Shown: positions 5,295 to 7,642 of the stretch, in pieces
Layout of the letters: each line of letters starts with the position of its first letter
How positions within the stretch are numbered: the first letter of the stretch is position 1
Assembly (NCBI GenBank): GCA_003555285.1
Contig: PWGH01000243.1
Coordinates: 1 to 7,642 of the forward strand
Direction of reading: 5' to 3'
From: Thioalkalivibrio sp.
GTDB taxonomy: Bacteria; Pseudomonadota; Gammaproteobacteria; Ectothiorhodospirales; Ectothiorhodospiraceae
DNA length: 7,642 bases
Program-made: the position numbers and the translations under genes
The notes under the pieces: generated by a model
Told to the model about the DNA's origin: nothing
Database searches by the model: none
What the model saw: only the letters and a program-made list of their open reading frames with translations

Positions 5295-7400
5295 TCCACG
5301 CTCACGTCGTACGATGCCTTTCAGCTACCGAACCGATTCGATTCCCTCGAGTTCGAGGTGATCCCCGGAGAGCGCATCGTCGAAGACTTCCCGGACACCG
5401 TCAGCTGGCGCAATGCCTTTGTGAGCGCCAGCAGCAATAGCTGGAATCTGGATGGAACGCTCATCGACGCGATCAGCCAGGGTAAATCCCTGGCTGGCTG
5501 GGCCAAGGGTTTACCCGATGAATCAGCGGGCTATCTGGACGGCATCATCGGTGATTACGTCGAGAACTCGGTCATCGATATCCTAAAGGAGAACCTGCCG
5601 GCTGACGGCTGCTTCCAAGCCGGAGGAAACTCCTGGTCGGGTATCCGGGTTACCAGCGATAACTTCACTAAGCCGCAATATACTGGGGAGGCTGTGGAGC
5701 TGGCGTCTCGCACCACAACCGAGGGTGGTGAAACCGTCACCCAGGAAACGAAACTGGAATTGCTGGATATCGGGTCCGGAGTGCTGAAGGTGGAGATCAG
5801 GAATGACAAGGATCATTTCGGAGGTCTCTACGCACGTTCGACCCAGTTTGGCGGCAAGACCATCGCAAAACTGGTCACCATCGAGGTTGTGCCCATCAGG
5901 CTTGCGTTCACCCCGTCGATCGAGCGGGTGACGGACCCGGGCGAGACGAAAACCATGCGGATCCAGGTCACCGATTCCTTCCTGGCCGCCACTGAAACGC
6001 CGGATGTTGACGTCCTCTCGCCGGAGGCCTTTATCAACGATACGCCCGCGCTAGAGTCCTCAGGGACATTGGGTAGTAACTCCGCAGTATACACCGTCCA
6101 GGTGGTGACCCCCAAAAATGTAGACAGCTACCCGGTGAGGCTCGAGGCTTTCCGTTTCTCCCCGCTGCCTCCAGGGGCGCGCCGGACGGGTTCCGGAGAG
6201 ATCGTCAATCGGGAAATCATTGAAATCATGCCGCGAAAGGCCTGCGTTCAACCCGGTGAGTCCCTGGGCCTGACCGCCGAACTGGATGGCTTCGCACCAA
6301 ACACCAGGGTCGATTGGAGTGTGGACTTCCCGGCGCAACTCAGTGACTTCGACGTGTCCGATAACGTCCGCATAGCCCGCTTCTCCTCCACTCAGACCGG
6401 GGCGTTTCTGGTGCAGGTGACGGCCCCTAGCGTCATCAATCCGGGAACGGAGATCATCGACACCGTCTCGATCAGCGTTGGCAGCTGTGAAAAAGTCCAT
6501 CTCTGGGGTTGGCATGAGGCGTTCGCCGAGGCCGGGAGCGGCTTGGGTAGCGAAGACAGGTACGACAGCGAGGACCCCGCGCTGCTGCAGAAGGCACCCT
6601 TCCCGCCCACTCAGCACAACCTGTTCTGGTCCAGTCGCACCGAGCAGCTAGAGAAGTCTCTGTCGGCCATGGGCACGGCAGCCGATACCACCGTCAGGGC
6701 TGGTCTGCTCACGACGGGGACGCTGTCTGCGGACGCGGATGGCGTGGTGACCATCCACCACGTTGTCGATAATGCGACGAGCGAATGTGTGACACCCCCG
6801 GAGCAGTTTGAAGACCAAAACCTACGTTGCACCGAGGCTTATTCTCATTTTTCTGGTGCGGCGGTTTTCTATATTGATATTGATGCACCAAAAACCTATC
6901 GCCTGGCGTTGGAAGGCAGCTGCTCGCTGACCGGTGATGCGGCGGGTGGGTTAGGCGTGACGGTCTATGCGATGCGCCTACCCGCAGGGTCCGCCAGTGA
7001 GCTTGATCATGTCATGCCGAACGGACCTGAATCTGAAAATTTCCTGAGTCCATTCCTTGTTCAAACGGGCAGTCCGTCTTCGGTTGGGAATCTCTGCGGC
7101 AGTGCTGTTGGGGGTGCCTGGAATGAAACGGTGGCATTCACCTTGGATGGCCCCTTGCATTTGGGCACCACGGACCTGGTCACCGTCACAGTGGGCGTTG
7201 GATCCTCAATGGTGCTTGACTATTCCGTCGTGAATCTGACAGAAGAATTCTTCCTCACAGAGCGGACCAACCCGAGCGGTGGTATCGGTTTCCTCCCGCT
7301 CCCCTTGGTCTTTTCCGAGTTTTTCGGTGTGCGGGGTGCCGGTGACTTCATCGGTTCCATGAGGACGGAAATGACAATTGAACTGCAGCAGGTTGACTGA
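5295..7400 (+). pseudogene. Downstream, in-frame portion of the same large lipoprotein, with Ig-like regions
   Basis: The frame of the lipoprotein continues without break from the TAA at 5292-5294 to TGA at 7398-7400, adding 701 residues (335-1035 counting the stop as 334). The first possible restart is GTG at 5358, which has no clear ribosome binding site and gives a protein with no signal peptide. That supports one original gene of about 1,034 aa. An alpha/beta stretch (about 340-440) is followed by beta-rich regions. About 530-645 and 646-731 look like bacterial Ig-like sandwiches. The second has QPGESLGLTAELDGF, VDWSVDFP and FLVQVTAPS, typical of the alternating strands of such folds. The C-terminal 300 residues include SGAAVFYIDIDAPKTYRLAL and VTVTVGVGSSM, also beta-like. 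Several cysteines fit a protein matured outside the cytoplasm. The family is unknown to me. A surface-exposed or adhesive role is a guess from architecture only. Confidence 0.65.
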
Positions 7401-7427
7401 GGTTGCTAGAAACCGGGCCGGGTGGCA

Positions 7428-7465
7428 CCGAAACGGGGACCCCGAAACGGGGACAGATTTATTTA
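7428..7465 (+). repeat. Tandem 13-bp motif with REP/transposase-end-like tail
   Basis: CCGAAACGGGGAC occurs twice (7428-7440 and 7442-7454) with one base between, a 14-nt period. It is followed directly by AGATTTATTTA. From memory, the combination GGGGACAGATTTATTT is common in proteobacterial genomes next to REP-associated tyrosine transposase genes and as stand-alone copies. No such transposase is visible in the window. It begins 27 nt after the lipoprotein stop. Confidence 0.5.
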
Positions 7466-7642
7466 GAGAGCTCGTCCGGCACCGACGCCGGTCTTTCGTT
7501 CCGTCACCGTACCGGTATCAATAACCGGACAGGAGAATCAGGAACGAATTGGCATTTCCGGCGAGGCTTCTGCGTGAATCACTTGCGGCACTGAACCAAT
7601 GCCGGGTCCGTCGATCACAGGGATCTGAACCTTCCTGCCGCG
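7466..7642. other. Terminal non-coding stretch
   Basis: No supported gene. A minus-strand frame is open from the window edge to a stop at 7540-7538 (34 residues, starting RGRKVQIPVIDGPG) and could be the end of a neighbouring gene, but it resembles nothing I know. A short inverted repeat, CCGGT-N7-ACCGG, lies at 7512-7528. Confidence 0.3.

Noticed and set aside
7403..7594. 63-aa plus-strand open frame after the lipoprotein
   Set aside because: It runs through the tandem repeat element, has no ribosome binding site and no family match.

Overview
This is a GC-rich bacterial window, most likely from a gammaproteobacterium, with a Chromatiales/Ectothiorhodospiraceae-like lineage as a guess. The lineage inference rests on a YajD-type HNH protein and a release factor 3 that closely follow the enterobacterial proteins as I remember them, and on the GC-rich third codon positions of prfC. 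No rRNA, tRNA or CRISPR array was seen.

Layout. (1) Positions 1-1380, minus strand: a mobile-associated block. A MqsR/MqsA toxin-antitoxin operon has its own promoter and operator. Downstream on the same strand lies the N-terminal 138 residues of a tyrosine recombinase cut by the window edge. Its presumed first catalytic arginine is a cysteine. (2) Positions 1666-3254, plus strand: prfC (peptide chain release factor 3), full length by homology but broken by a one-base deletion exactly at the DTPG/H motif of the GTPase domain. (3) Positions 3453-3809, plus strand: a complete yajD-like HNH nuclease gene with a 15-bp perfect palindrome at its predicted transcription start. (4) Positions 3810-4292: non-coding, with a dispersed-repeat-like hairpin and a good promoter carrying a 7-7-7 inverted repeat. 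(5) Positions 4293-7400, plus strand: a large secreted lipoprotein of unknown function, about 1,034 residues, with Ig-like beta-rich regions. An in-frame TAA at 5292-5294 interrupts it after residue 333. (6) Positions 7401-7642: non-coding, with a tandem 13-bp motif and a tail resembling the ends found near REP-associated transposase elements.

How the parts relate. The TA operon and recombinase look like the edge of an acquired segment placed next to core genes. Three of the six genes carry a probable inactivating change: the recombinase Arg-to-Cys, the prfC frameshift and the lipoprotein stop. This points either to gene decay or to errors in the assembled sequence. Loss of RF3 is known to raise stop-codon readthrough, so prfC damage next to a gene split by an in-frame stop is noteworthy, but a functional link is speculative. 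I did not find a clearly new multi-gene system. The least explained item is the large interrupted lipoprotein.
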